Shown here: positions 32,101 to 40,916 of the stretch, in pieces
Numbering within the stretch: the stretch's first letter is position 1
How the letters are laid out: each line of letters begins with the position of its first letter
Assembly (NCBI GenBank): GCA_934573935.1
Contig: CAKTMO010000003.1
Coordinates: 1 to 64,000 of the forward strand
Direction of reading: 5' to 3'
Length of the DNA stretch: 64,000 nucleotides
From: an uncultured Oscillospiraceae bacterium
Lineage (GTDB): Bacteria > Bacillota > Clostridia > Oscillospirales > Oscillospiraceae
The notes under the pieces: generated by a model
Databases searched by the model: none
Seen by the model: the letters and a program-made list of their open reading frames with translations, nothing else
Told to the model about the DNA's origin: nothing
Position numbers and translations under genes: made by a program

Positions 32101-32226
32101 CAAGGCTCCCCTTGTTGCAAGGGGAGCTGTCAGCCGGAGGTTGACTGAGGGGATAATGCAGCAGCGGACAATCCCTCCGTCAACGCTTTGCGTTGACACC
32201 TCCCTTGTGTAAAGGGAGGCTTTTGG
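32101..32226. repeat. Palindromic repeat, family 1 (copy B)
   Basis: The unit runs from CAAGGCTCCCCTTGTTGCAA to CCTTGTGTAAAGGGAGGCTT and contains the shared GGACAATCCCTCCGTCAACG core. It lies in a 660-base gene-free gap upstream of the acyltransferase operon and of threonine deaminase. Confidence 0.75.
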
Positions 32227-32560
32227 GGTGCGGCGCACCATCGGCGGTGCTTTCGTAGGGGAGGGGCTCTACCCCTCCCGTTCGGTGTACGGTAGTGACA
32301 TCGATAGAAGCTTTGTAGGGGCCGACGACTCTGTCGGCCCTATCGGAAATGGTACGGCCATCGTTAGGGCGGACAGGGCCGTCCGCCCCTACGGACGTTC
32401 ACCGGAGGTTTCTGCGTTTATCGTGCGGCGGGGTGTGGGCACCCCGCCCTACGAAAGCGCCACCGGAAAATATCCGTAGGGCGGCCTGCCCTCAGGCCGC
32501 CGCCGTTGCCGGAAGCATTCCCGCCACCGGACACCATACCAAGCATATAGTATAGACAAA
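32227..32560. repeat. Cluster of family-2 palindromic units
   Basis: Several short inverted units follow one another: GTAGGGGAGGGGCTCTACCC near 32256, a GTAGGGGCCGACGAC...GTCCGCCCCTAC pair at about 32314-32395, GGGGTGTGGGCACCCC near 32430 and GTAGGGCGGCCTGCCCTCAG near 32476. There is no coding sequence. Confidence 0.65.
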
Positions 32561-32603
32561 TTTTCCCCGTTTGTCAAATTTCCGGAAAACCGCCTGCAAT
32601 TGC

Positions 32604-32632
32604 TTGCATTTGCCAACGGCGTGTGCTACTAT
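32604..32632 (+). promoter_or_regulatory. Promoter of threonine deaminase gene
   Basis: TTGCAT at 32604-32609 and TACTAT at 32627-32632 are spaced by 17 bases, about 60 bases before the start codon. Confidence 0.55.
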
Positions 32633-32693
32633 TAAAATACAGAAAACCAAATAATGTATACGCCCCACGCACAAATGTGAAGGAGGAACCACT

Positions 32694-33890
32694 ATGCTGA
32701 CTATGGCCATGCTGCACGACGCCCAGCGGGTATTGTCCGGCGTCATCAACAAGACCCCTGTGATCCCCAGCACCGGCATCACCGACCAGTGCCGTCTATT
32801 CCTGAAAGCCGACTGCCTGCAAAAGACCGGCGCGTTCAAGCTGCGGGGCGCGTATTATAAGATCGCCACGCTGTCGGACGAGGAGAAGGCCAGGGGCGTC
32901 ATCGCCTGCTCCGCCGGAAACCACGCCCAGGGCGTGGCCTTTGCCGCACGGGATATGGGCATCCACGCCGTCATCTGCATCCCCCAGGGCGCGCCCCTGT
33001 CCAAGATCGAGGCCACCCGCAGCTACGGCGCGGAGGTGGTGCTGGTCCCTGGTGTGTACGACGACGCCTATGCCGAGGCCATCCGCCTGCGGGACGAGAA
33101 GGGCTATACCTTCATCCACCCCTTTGACGACTACAGCATCATGGCCGGTCAGGGCACCATCGGCCTGGAGATCTTACAGCAGCTGCCGGATGTGGATATG
33201 ATCATCACCGCCATCGGCGGCGGCGGACTGATCTCCGGCGTGGCCAAGGCCGTGAAGGAGCTGAAGCCCTCCTGCCAGGTCATCGGCGTACAGGCCGAGG
33301 GCGCCGCCAGTATGTACGAGGCGCTGCGGCAGGATAAAATCATCACCCTGCCCCAGGTGGGCACCATGGCCGACGGCATTCAGGTGAAGACCGCCGGTGC
33401 GCTGACCTTCGACATGTGCCGCCAGTACGTGGACAAGGTGGTCACCGTCAGCGAGAGTGAGATTGCCGCCGCCATTCTGACCATCCTGGAAAAGCAGAAG
33501 CTCATCACCGAGGGGGCCGGTGCCGTCAGCGTGGCCGCCGTCATGTCCGGCAAGCTGGACGTGAAGGGCAAGACCGTCTGCGCCCTGCTGTCCGGCGGCA
33601 ACGTGGACGTGACCATGCTGGAGCGCATCATCAAGCACGGTCTGACCGCCGAGGGGCGCATCGCCAGCTTCTCCACCGTGCTGCCCGACCAGCCCAACGC
33701 CCTGGCCACCTATCTGGCGGCGCTGTCCCACGAGGGCGTCAACGTGCTGGAGGTGTATCACGAGCGCAGCAGCATGAAGGTGGGCGTAGGCTCCTGCCGC
33801 GTCCGCATGGTGGTGGAGACCCGCAACCACGAGCACATCCACCAGCTGTACAGCTATCTGGCGGAGCGGGGCTATACCATCAAGGAGTAA
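32694..33890 (+). CDS. ilvA: Threonine ammonia-lyase with ACT domain
   Basis: The 398-residue PLP enzyme has the cofactor lysine K49 in KTGAFKLRGA, the glycine loop AIGGGGLISGVAKAVKE and a C-terminal ACT-like domain of about 75 residues (ALSHEGVNVLEVYHER). The length matches the short IlvA/TdcB class. It converts threonine to 2-oxobutyrate and ammonia and may also act on serine. The start has GAAGGAGGAACC upstream. Its output feeds isoleucine synthesis or propionate formation. Which one applies cannot be told because no partner gene is adjacent. Confidence 0.92.
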   Translation: MLTMAMLHDAQRVLSGVINKTPVIPSTGITDQCRLFLKADCLQKTGAFKLRGAYYKIATLSDEEKARGVIACSAGNHAQGVAFAARDMGIHAVICIPQGAPLSKIEATRSYGAEVVLVPGVYDDAYAEAIRLRDEKGYTFIHPFDDYSIMAGQGTIGLEILQQLPDVDMIITAIGGGGLISGVAKAVKELKPSCQVIGVQAEGAASMYEALRQDKIITLPQVGTMADGIQVKTAGALTFDMCRQYVDKVVTVSESEIAAAILTILEKQKLITEGAGAVSVAAVMSGKLDVKGKTVCALLSGGNVDVTMLERIIKHGLTAEGRIASFSTVLPDQPNALATYLAALSHEGVNVLEVYHERSSMKVGVGSCRVRMVVETRNHEHIHQLYSYLAERGYTIKE

Positions 33891-33905
33891 ATCCCGACTT
33901 TATGA

Positions 33906-33935
33906 TTGACAGCCACGCACATTGCAGGCTATAAT
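33906..33935 (+). promoter_or_regulatory. Consensus sigma-A promoter of the coiled-coil protein gene
   Basis: A perfect TTGACA (33906-33911) and a perfect TATAAT (33930-33935) are 18 bases apart, just before a GGGAGGAG ribosome site. Confidence 0.85.
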
Positions 33936-33959
33936 ACTCTCGGGAGGAGCGTGATACAT

Positions 33960-34295
33960 ATGCTGGATGAAAAGGATCTTCAGGATATTTCCAAGATCAT
34001 GGATGAGAAAATCGCGGCATCCGAACAGCGGATGATGGAAAGAATCACAGAGTCTGAGCAGCGCATGACGGAAAAAATCGCAGAGTCTGAGCGGCGCATG
34101 ACCCGCTACATGGGTGTGCTGATCGAGAACGAGGTCACGCCGAAATTCAACCTGCTGGCAGACGCCCTTGCGGAGATGCGGGAAATGTTGGTCACGCCCG
34201 CCAGAGTTGAAAAAATCGAGAACGAACAGCAGATGCAGAAGGCTGTGATCCGCCAGATGGCGGGACGGCTCTCCCGTCTGGAAAAAGCCAACTGA
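33960..34295 (+). CDS. Small coiled-coil protein of unknown function
   Basis: The 111-residue protein is almost all helix. It contains repeated SEQRM-type units of 9-11 residues (ASEQRMMERITESEQRMTEK) at about residues 18-42 that form a coiled coil. It ends with a second helix after a short break near PKFN. There is no signal peptide or membrane segment. Similar short proteins in Clostridia are annotated as hypothetical. A consensus promoter and its own terminator suggest that it is well expressed as a single gene. Confidence 0.65.
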   Translation: MLDEKDLQDISKIMDEKIAASEQRMMERITESEQRMTEKIAESERRMTRYMGVLIENEVTPKFNLLADALAEMREMLVTPARVEKIENEQQMQKAVIRQMAGRLSRLEKAN

Positions 34296-34303
34296 CACAG
34301 GAT

Positions 34304-34335
34304 AAAAGCCCGCGGCAAATGCCGCGGGCTTTTTG
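34304..34335. terminator. Bidirectional terminator before the CLC gene
   Basis: The stem AAAAGCCCGCGGCA/TGCCGCGGGCTTTT with a two-base loop lies between convergent genes. Confidence 0.88.
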
Positions 34336-34412
34336 ATCTGTTTGTGGGGCCGCTGTCGGGGATACGGCTCCGCAGGAGCGGGGTCATCCCGCCTGCGAGC
34401 CCTTGCGGACTC

Positions 34413-35669
34413 TCACTCCTTGGCGTGGACGTTGATGAACTCCGCCCGCAGCTTGGAGTAGAGGATGGTCTGGCTGCTGTACAGCCCGCAGTAGCCGCTG
34501 AGCAGATAGCTGATGGCGCAGGCGAAGGCGAAGTACAGCACGCCGTCCGTGCCGCCGAACAGCTCCAGGCTCAGCAGCACCGAGGCGATGGGGCAGTTCA
34601 CCGCGCCGCAGAACACCGCCACCAGGCCGATGGCCGCGCCGAAGCCTGCCGGCAGGCCCAACGCCTGTCCCGCCACGCAGCCGAAGGTGGCTCCCACGAA
34701 GAAGCTGGGCACCACCTCGCCGCCCTTGAAGCCGCAGCCGATGGTCAGCGCCGTGAACAGTATCTTGGCCAGCCACGCCCAGGGCACGGCCCGTCCCTGC
34801 TCCACCGCACGGGCGATCACGTCCATGCCCGCGCCGTTGTAGTCCCGCCCCAGCAGCAGCGTCAGGCCAATGATGGCCGCGCCGCCTGCCGCCGCCCGCA
34901 GATACGGGTTTTTCAGCAGCTTTTCCGCCATGTGCTCCACCCAATGCATGCCCCGCACGAACAGGATGGACACCAGCGCGCAGCCGATGGCCAGCAGGAT
35001 CACCAGAAACACCGTCCACACCTCCAGCGGCGGCAGCGTCACGGCAAACCGCGTGGGCGCCACGCCGAAGAGAGACGCGATCAGATACGCCACCGAGGCG
35101 GACATCAGACAGGGGATCAGCCCCGCGTAGTATAGCACGCCCACGCTGATGACCTCCAGGGCGAACACTGTGGCCGTCAGGGGCGTGCCGAACAGGGCGG
35201 CGAACACGGCGCTCATCCCGCACAGGGTTGCCAGGGGCAGGTCTTTCTCCCCCAGGTGCAGGGCCTTGCCGGTGCGGTAGCCGATGCCGCCGCCGATCTG
35301 CAGCGCCGCGCCCTCGCGGCCTGCCGAGCCGCCCAGCAGGTGGGTGATGCAGGTGGAGAGAAAGATGAGGGGGACCAGTAGGATCGGCACGTCCTTGCCG
35401 AAATGGACGGATTCGATGATGTTGTTGGTGCCCCGTCCCTCCATGTGGGTCAGGCGGTACAGCCCCACGATCGCCGCGCCGCCCACCGGCAGCAGCCAGA
35501 GGATCCACGGGTGCAGGAGCCGCAGCTCCGTGGCCTTTTCCACGCCGATGTGGAAGGCCGCGCCCACCACGCCGCCGATAAGCCCCACGCCGCCGCCGAT
35601 GCAAAGCCACTTGCCTAGGGCGATGATGTACAGGGAGATATGTTGAAAAAAGACTTTGACGCGTTCCAT
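34413..35669 (-). CDS. CLC-family anion channel/transporter
   Basis: The 418-residue membrane protein has CLC hallmarks: GSAGREGAALQIGGGIGYR near residue 115 (the GREGP-type loop), LFGTPLTATVFALEV, and GCGFKGGEVVPSFFVGA with a GAVNCPIASVLLSLELFG end. At the first anion-binding loop the usual GSGIPE is replaced by GRGTNNIIES, as in CLC proteins that are not classical chloride exchangers, including fluoride exporters. No cytoplasmic CBS domains are present. The ATG has AAAGGAG upstream. I looked for a fluoride riboswitch in the leader and did not find one. Confidence 0.88.
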   Translation of the reverse strand: MERVKVFFQHISLYIIALGKWLCIGGGVGLIGGVVGAAFHIGVEKATELRLLHPWILWLLPVGGAAIVGLYRLTHMEGRGTNNIIESVHFGKDVPILLVPLIFLSTCITHLLGGSAGREGAALQIGGGIGYRTGKALHLGEKDLPLATLCGMSAVFAALFGTPLTATVFALEVISVGVLYYAGLIPCLMSASVAYLIASLFGVAPTRFAVTLPPLEVWTVFLVILLAIGCALVSILFVRGMHWVEHMAEKLLKNPYLRAAAGGAAIIGLTLLLGRDYNGAGMDVIARAVEQGRAVPWAWLAKILFTALTIGCGFKGGEVVPSFFVGATFGCVAGQALGLPAGFGAAIGLVAVFCGAVNCPIASVLLSLELFGGTDGVLYFAFACAISYLLSGYCGLYSSQTILYSKLRAEFINVHAKE

Positions 35670-35875
35670 GGCGTACTCCTTTGTGTGGGTCGGGGCATTA
35701 AGAAAACAAGCCGGTATGTTTTTACCCTCCGATCGCGGCGGCGTTTTTTGTCGGCTTATGCCATTTTAACACCCCCCTTTCCCCTTGTCAATCGGCGGGT
35801 ACTGGCGGTTTGTACGAGGGAAACTGACGTTTTGTCAGCAAGCCATACAAATTTTGCAATTTTTGATTTTCACGG

Positions 35876-35904
35876 TTGATTCTCACGGAAATATGCCGTA
35901 TACT
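35876..35904 (+). promoter_or_regulatory. Promoter of serC
   Basis: TTGATT at 35876-35881 and TATACT at 35899-35904 are spaced by 17 bases, 55 bases before the serC start. Confidence 0.7.
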
Positions 35905-35959
35905 ATGGGTACGAGCAAAATTGTACACCCGACTTATGACAATTGAGGAGGAACTTGAA

Positions 35960-37048
35960 ATGAAATACGGTCGTACATTTAACTTCTCCGCCGGCCCCGC
36001 CATGATGCCGGAGAGCGTGCTGGAGGAGATCCGCGACGAGATGATGAACTACCGCGGCAGCGGCATGTGCGTCATGGAGATGAGCCACCGCTCCAAGGTG
36101 TTCCAGCAGATCGCCGACGAGGCTGAGGCCGACCTGCGCAAGCTGATGAACATCCCCGACAACTACAAGGTGCTGTTCATCCAGGGCGGCGGCACGCTGC
36201 AGTTCGCCATGGTGGCCATGAACCTGATGAAGAACGGTAAGGCCTGCTACGTGGAGACCGGCGCCTGGTCCAAGAAGGCCATCGCCGAGGCCAAGAAGTA
36301 CGGCGAGGTGCAGGTTGTCGCCTCCTCCGCCGACAAGAACTTCTCCTACATCCCCGACTGCTCCGATCTGGACATCCCCGCCGACGCCGACTACGTCTAC
36401 ATCTGCGAGAATGAGACCATCAACGGCACCACCTGGAACAAGCTGCCCAACACCAAGGGTCATGTGCTGGTGTCCGACCAGTCCTCCATGTTCCTCTCCA
36501 AGCCCTGCAACGTGTCCGATTACGGCCTGATCTGGGCCGGTGTCCAGAAGAACGTGGGCCCCGCCGGTATGGCCGTGGTCATCATCCGCGAGGATCTGAT
36601 CCGCGACGATTTGGATCCCAAGACCCCCATCTACATGAAGTATAAGACCCATGCCGACAACGACAGCATGTACAACACCCCCAACTGCTGGGCCATCTAC
36701 TGCTGCGGCAAGGTGTTCAAGTACCTGCTGAGCATCGGCGGCCTGGAGGAGATGCACAAGCGCAACATCGCCAAGGCCAAGGTCATCTATGACTTCCTGG
36801 ACAGCTCCAAGCTGTTCAAGGGCGCTGTGGTGCCCGAGGACCGCAGCCTGATGAACATCCCCTTCGTCACCGGCGACAAGGATCTGGACGCCGCCGTGGT
36901 GGCCGCCTCCAAGGAGGCCGGCTTCGACAACCTGAAGGGCCACAAGTCCGTGGGCGGTCTGCGGGCCAGCGTGTACAACGCCATGCCCATTGAGGGCGCT
37001 CAGGCTCTGGTGGAGTTCCTGACCAAGTTCGAGGCGGAGCACAAGTAA
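35960..37048 (+). CDS. serC: Phosphoserine aminotransferase
   Basis: The 362-residue PLP enzyme begins with the family signature YGRTFNFSAGPAMMPESVL. The cofactor lysine K197 is in WAGVQKNVGPAGM, and VGGLRASVYNAMP with the substrate-binding Arg is near the end. It transfers an amino group from glutamate to 3-phosphohydroxypyruvate in serine synthesis and has normal length. The ATG has GAGGAGGAAC upstream. It is followed by serA after a 250-base gap filled by a repeat, so the two may have separate or read-through transcription. Confidence 0.96.
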   Translation: MKYGRTFNFSAGPAMMPESVLEEIRDEMMNYRGSGMCVMEMSHRSKVFQQIADEAEADLRKLMNIPDNYKVLFIQGGGTLQFAMVAMNLMKNGKACYVETGAWSKKAIAEAKKYGEVQVVASSADKNFSYIPDCSDLDIPADADYVYICENETINGTTWNKLPNTKGHVLVSDQSSMFLSKPCNVSDYGLIWAGVQKNVGPAGMAVVIIREDLIRDDLDPKTPIYMKYKTHADNDSMYNTPNCWAIYCCGKVFKYLLSIGGLEEMHKRNIAKAKVIYDFLDSSKLFKGAVVPEDRSLMNIPFVTGDKDLDAAVVAASKEAGFDNLKGHKSVGGLRASVYNAMPIEGAQALVEFLTKFEAEHK

Positions 37049-37077
37049 AGCCCTTAAAGGGGGGCGCACGGTAAAAC

Positions 37078-37110
37078 GTGCGTAGGGGCGGGGTTCTACC
37101 CCGCCCACCC
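37078..37110. repeat. Short family-2 palindromic unit
   Basis: CGTAGGGGCGGGGTTCTACC is followed by CCGCCC, an inverted unit like those at 32256. It precedes the family-1 copy C. Confidence 0.6.
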
Positions 37111-37124
37111 CTTCATGAACAAGC

Positions 37125-37256
37125 CCCAAAAGCCTCCCCTGTGTAAGGGGAGGTGGCAAAAATCTTTGATTTTTGATGGAGGGGTTGTCCGTTAACGCTG
37201 ACAATCCCCCAGTCTCGCTTACGCTCGACAGCCCCCTTTACACAAGGGGGCCAAGG
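37125..37256. repeat. Palindromic repeat, family 1 (copy C)
   Basis: This copy is bounded by AAAGCCTCCCCTGTGTAAGG and CTTTACACAAGGGGGCCAAG. It has the GACAATCCCCCAGTCTCGCT core that is also seen in copy D. It separates serC from serA. Confidence 0.75.
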
Positions 37257-37299
37257 GTAAGCACCCCACAACAATATATACTAAAAGGAGAAAATTACC

Positions 37300-38205
37300 A
37301 TGCGTATTCTGGTTACTGACGGTATGGATAAGACCGCGATGGCGCAGCTGCGCGAGATGGGTCATGAGGTCGTCGAGCAGTTCTATGAGCCCGATCAGCT
37401 GGGCAAGGCCCTGCGTGACTTCGACGTGGTCGTGGTCCGCTCCAAGACCAAGGTTCGCGCCAACCACATTGACGAGGCCAAGGGCAGCAATCTGAAGCTG
37501 ATCATCCGCGGCGGCGTGGGCGTGGACAACATCGACGTGAAGTACGCCGAGGCCAACGGCATCGCCGTGAAGAACACCCCCAAGGCCTCCTCCCAGTCCG
37601 TGGCCGAGCTGGCTATGGGCCACATGTTCTCCTGCGCCCGCTACATCTCTCACGCCGGTTACACCATGCGCAACGACCAGTGGGAAAAGAAGGCCTACGG
37701 CAAGGGCATCGAGCTGCAGGGCAAGACCCTGGGTATCGTGGGCTTCGGCCGTATCGGCCAGCACCTGGGCGTGATGGCCAAGGCCATCGGCATGGATGTC
37801 ATCGCCTTCGATATCTTCCATATCCCCGGCATCGAGGAGCAGCTGGGCATCCCCTATGTGGAGATGGACGAGCTGCTGGCCAAGTCCGATTTCATCTCTG
37901 TCCACGCTCCCGCTGTGGACGGCGGCGCTCTGATCAGCGCTGAGAACATCGCCAAGATGAAGGACGGCGTGGTGGTCATCAACACCTCCCGCGGCACCAA
38001 CGTGGACGAGGCCGCTCTGCTGGCCGCCCTGGAGTCCGGCAAGGTCCGCGCCGCCGGTCTGGACGTGTACGCCGACGAGCCCGCCACCAACAAGGCTCTG
38101 TACAGCCATCCCATGGTGTCCTGCACGCCGCACATCGGTGCTGCTACCGTGGAGGCGCAGAAGCGCATCGGTGCGGAGATCGTAGATATTATCAAGGCCA
38201 TGTAA
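37300..38205 (+). CDS. serA: D-3-phosphoglycerate dehydrogenase (short form)
   Basis: The 301-residue protein is a D-2-hydroxyacid dehydrogenase with the Rossmann loop GFGRIGQHLG near residue 148. The catalytic Arg lies in NTSRGTNVDE, Glu in DVYADEP and His in CTPHIGA. It oxidises 3-phosphoglycerate to 3-phosphohydroxypyruvate with NAD, the step before SerC. It stops after the catalytic core and lacks the C-terminal ACT domain that gives serine feedback in long forms. The partner gene serC directly upstream supports the assignment. Confidence 0.92.
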   Translation: MRILVTDGMDKTAMAQLREMGHEVVEQFYEPDQLGKALRDFDVVVVRSKTKVRANHIDEAKGSNLKLIIRGGVGVDNIDVKYAEANGIAVKNTPKASSQSVAELAMGHMFSCARYISHAGYTMRNDQWEKKAYGKGIELQGKTLGIVGFGRIGQHLGVMAKAIGMDVIAFDIFHIPGIEEQLGIPYVEMDELLAKSDFISVHAPAVDGGALISAENIAKMKDGVVVINTSRGTNVDEAALLAALESGKVRAAGLDVYADEPATNKALYSHPMVSCTPHIGAATVEAQKRIGAEIVDIIKAM

Positions 38206-38221
38206 CTTCCCCAAAGCAACA

Positions 38222-38251
38222 AAAAAGAGACGGCATATGCCGTCTCTTTTT
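38222..38251 (+). terminator. Terminator of serA
   Basis: The stem AAAAAGAGACGGCA/TGCCGTCTCTTTTT is followed by TGC. Confidence 0.88.
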
Positions 38252-38269
38252 GCTGCTTCGCCGTACTGA

Positions 38270-38340
38270 AGTGCCCTCTGATCATTGCGCAGAAGAGGTG
38301 CGGGTGCTGTGGAGCGCAGCGGGATGGGTGCCCTGTGGGT
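38270..38340. repeat. Inverted copy of the unit at 27792-27862
   Basis: Positions 38302-38331 are the exact reverse complement of 27802-27831, and similarity continues on both sides. The unit is non-coding and lies between serA and nifS. Confidence 0.7.
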
Positions 38341-38387
38341 ACCCATCCTCTTTGGCATGCCTCCGACATTTTTCTTCAAATCGCCTA

Positions 38388-38416
38388 TTGACAAGGTAGG
38401 CAATTCGTGTTATCAT
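38388..38416 (+). promoter_or_regulatory. Promoter of nifS-nifU
   Basis: A perfect TTGACA (38388-38393) and TATCAT (38411-38416) are spaced by 17 bases. Confidence 0.75.
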
Positions 38417-38484
38417 CCAATTAACCTACAAAACAGGTGGGCAAAAACGCCCGCCGCATATCATATATCAACAGGAGGTACGCC

Positions 38485-39672
38485 ATGCAGATCTATGCCG
38501 ACAACGCGGCCACCACCAAGATGAGCCGCACAGCCATTGACGCCATGCTGCCCTATATGGAAACGTATTTCGGAAATCCCTCCAGCCTGCACACCGTGGG
38601 CCAGCAGGCGGCCGAAGCCCTGATGAACGCCCGCCAGACCGTGGCCGACTGTCTGGGCTGCCAGCCCCGTGAGATCACCTTTACCTCCGGCGGCAGCGAG
38701 GCCGATAACCAGGCCATCGTCTCCGCCGCCCGCATCGGCGAGCGGAAGGGCAAAAAGCACATCATTTCCACCGCCTTTGAGCACCACGCCGTGCTGCACA
38801 CCTTGAAAAAGCTGGAAAAGGAGGGCTTTGACGTTCAGCTGCTGGACGTGGGCCCCACCGGCACCGTTACCGCCCAACAGGTGGCCGACGCCATCCGTGA
38901 GGACACCTGCCTGGTCACCATCATGTACGCCAACAACGAGATCGGCTCCATCCTGCCCATCCCCGAGATCGGCGCCGTGTGCAAGGAGAAGGGCGTGCTG
39001 TTCCACACCGACGCCGTCCAGGCGGCGGGTCACCTCCACATTGACGTGAAAGCCCAGAACATCGACATGCTGTCCCTGTCCGGCCACAAGTTCCACGGCC
39101 CCAAGGGCGTGGGCGTGCTGTATGCCCGTCAGGGCATCCCCCTGACCAACATCATCGAGGGCGGCGCCCAGGAGCGGGGCAAGCGAGCCGGAACCGAGAA
39201 TATCCCCGGCATCGTGTCCATGGCCGCCGCCTTGAAAGAGGCCTGCGACCACATCGACGAGAACGCCGCCAAGGTCTCCGCCCTGCGGGACAAGCTGATC
39301 GCCGGTCTCAGCCGGATCCCCCACTCCGCCGTCAACGGCGACACCGTTCACCGTCTGCCCGGCAACGTGAACTTCTGCTTTGAGGGCATCGAGGGCGAGA
39401 GCCTGCTGCTCCTGCTGGACGCCAAGGGCATCTGCGCCAGTTCCGGCAGCGCCTGCACCAGCGGCTCCCTGGATCCCAGTCATGTGCTGCTGGCCATCGG
39501 CCGCCCCCACGAGGTGGCCCACGGCTCCCTGCGCCTGAGCCTGTGCGAATGGAACACCGAGGAAGAGGTGGACTACATCCTGCAGGCCGTCCCCGAGGTG
39601 GTGGCGTATCTGCGCAGCATGTCCCCCGTGTGGAAGGAGCTGCTGTCCGGCCAGCGCCAGTTTATGTTATAA
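38485..39672 (+). CDS. nifS: Cysteine desulfurase (NifS/IscS)
   Basis: The 395-residue PLP enzyme has the cofactor lysine K202 in SLSGHKFHGPKG and the active-site cysteine C324 in SSGSACTSGSLDPSHVL, the class I loop. EITFTSGGSEADNQAI and HTDAVQAAGH are also diagnostic. It releases sulfur from cysteine for Fe-S cluster assembly. ATG 38485 has AGGAGG upstream. It is followed 18 bases later by the nifU scaffold gene, which receives the sulfur. Confidence 0.95.
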   Translation: MQIYADNAATTKMSRTAIDAMLPYMETYFGNPSSLHTVGQQAAEALMNARQTVADCLGCQPREITFTSGGSEADNQAIVSAARIGERKGKKHIISTAFEHHAVLHTLKKLEKEGFDVQLLDVGPTGTVTAQQVADAIREDTCLVTIMYANNEIGSILPIPEIGAVCKEKGVLFHTDAVQAAGHLHIDVKAQNIDMLSLSGHKFHGPKGVGVLYARQGIPLTNIIEGGAQERGKRAGTENIPGIVSMAAALKEACDHIDENAAKVSALRDKLIAGLSRIPHSAVNGDTVHRLPGNVNFCFEGIEGESLLLLLDAKGICASSGSACTSGSLDPSHVLLAIGRPHEVAHGSLRLSLCEWNTEEEVDYILQAVPEVVAYLRSMSPVWKELLSGQRQFML

Positions 39673-39690
39673 TATAAGGAGGCTTCTATC

Positions 39691-40125
39691 ATGGCACTTT
39701 ATACCGATATTGTAATGGATCACTTCACCCATCCCCGCAATGTGGGGGAGATCCCCAACGCCGACGGCGTGGGCGAGGTGGGCAACGCCAAGTGCGGCGA
39801 CATCATGAAGATGTACCTGAAGATCAAGGACAACGTCATTGAGGACGTGAAGTTCGAGACCTTCGGCTGCGGCAGCGCCATCGCCTCCAGCTCCATGGCC
39901 ACGGAGCTGGTGAAGGGCAAGACCATCGAGGAGGCCCTGTCCCTCACCAACAAGCAGGTGGTGGACGCCCTGGGCGGCCTGCCCGCCCACAAGCTCCACT
40001 GCTCGGTGCTGGCGGAGGAGGCCATCAAGTCCGCCGTCAAGGACTACTACGACCGCAACAACATCCCCTACGACAAGAGCAAATTCCCCGCCTGCGACGA
40101 CTGCGAAGCCTGCCGCATGGTATAA
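39691..40125 (+). CDS. nifU: Fe-S cluster assembly scaffold NifU/IscU-type
   Basis: The 144-residue protein has the three scaffold cysteines C35 (AKCGD, with D37), C60 (FGCGS) and C104 (KLHCSVL). It ends with an additional CDDCEAC tail typical of clostridial NifU-like proteins. It builds [2Fe-2S] and [4Fe-4S] clusters with sulfur from the desulfurase encoded just upstream. No IscR regulator or chaperone genes accompany the pair in the window. Confidence 0.95.
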   Translation: MALYTDIVMDHFTHPRNVGEIPNADGVGEVGNAKCGDIMKMYLKIKDNVIEDVKFETFGCGSAIASSSMATELVKGKTIEEALSLTNKQVVDALGGLPAHKLHCSVLAEEAIKSAVKDYYDRNNIPYDKSKFPACDDCEACRMV

Positions 40126-40129
40126 ACCA

Positions 40130-40156
40130 CAAAACCGCCCCATGGGGGCGGTTTTG
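40130..40156 (+). terminator. Terminator of nifSU
   Basis: An AAAACCGCCC/GGGCGGTTTT stem lies five bases after the nifU stop. Confidence 0.85.
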
Positions 40157-40202
40157 TTCTGTCTGCCGCAGACGCCGCGGCGTCATCGGAGGGCGCGCCT
40201 GC

Positions 40203-40787
40203 TTACTTCACCACCAGCTGGTTGCTGGCGGAGCCAAAGAGGGACTGCCAAGCGGCGTCCACCTTGGCGGCCTCGTCCTGGGCCAGCTTGGCCTCGTCGG
40301 CGGTGTCGTCGGGGGTTTGGCCCAGGATCAGCAGGGCCACGTAATTGCCGTTGATGAACAGGCGGGCCTGCTGCACCATGGGCAGGTTCATGCTGTACAT
40401 CTTACTGTAATCCAGCACCTGGTCATAGCGCTCCTGCAGCAGCGCGGCGGCGTCCTGGGCGTAGCCGTCTTTTACCTTCAGCACCACGGCGGTGCTGGAA
40501 TCAATGGCGCTGCTCTCACTGCTGGCGGCGGCCCAGCTGTCGATCTGGCTCAGGTCCAGGCCGTAGTAGTTGGTCATGCGGTCCTCATCCTCGGCCATGT
40601 CGCAGCCGTAGCTGTCGCCCAGCGTTTCCTGCAGGGCGTCCAGCACCTGCTGGGCGGTCATGTCGGCGGCGGGATCGTCCTTCTTGCTGTCTGAGCCGCC
40701 GTTGTCGTTCTTACCGCCGCAGGCGGCCAGAGACAGTACCATCATCAGCGCCAGCAGCAGCGCGGTCATTTTTTTCATCATTTTCAT
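40203..40787 (-). CDS. Lipoprotein, DUF4358-like
   Basis: The 194-residue protein has a lipoprotein signal (MTALLLALMMVLSLAACGG, lipidated Cys near residue 23) and a short Asp/Lys/Ser linker. A compact domain follows with AVVLKVKDGYAQDAAALLQERYDQVLDY-type features known from DUF4358 proteins. The function of this clostridial family is unknown. It is anchored outside the membrane. The ATG was placed at 40787, with a GAAGG ribosome site upstream. Confidence 0.75.
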   Translation of the reverse strand: MKMMKKMTALLLALMMVLSLAACGGKNDNGGSDSKKDDPAADMTAQQVLDALQETLGDSYGCDMAEDEDRMTNYYGLDLSQIDSWAAASSESSAIDSSTAVVLKVKDGYAQDAAALLQERYDQVLDYSKMYSMNLPMVQQARLFINGNYVALLILGQTPDDTADEAKLAQDEAAKVDAAWQSLFGSASNQLVVK

Positions 40788-40916
40788 GGGTAAAACCCTT
40801 CCTTTTCTTTTGTTGACGTCCATTAGACGCAGACAAAACGAAAAAGGTTCCGAAGAAATAGAGCACCGCCCAAAATTTTGCACTGCCCCGTGCCGGAAGG
40901 CGCGTGCGGGGAGACA

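Noticed and set aside
35670-35760. Fluoride riboswitch before the CLC gene
   Set aside because: The conserved core of the crcB motif is not found on either strand.
35670-35959. T-box or serine-responsive leader before serC
   Set aside because: No T-box sequence or specifier loop is seen. Only a promoter is supported.
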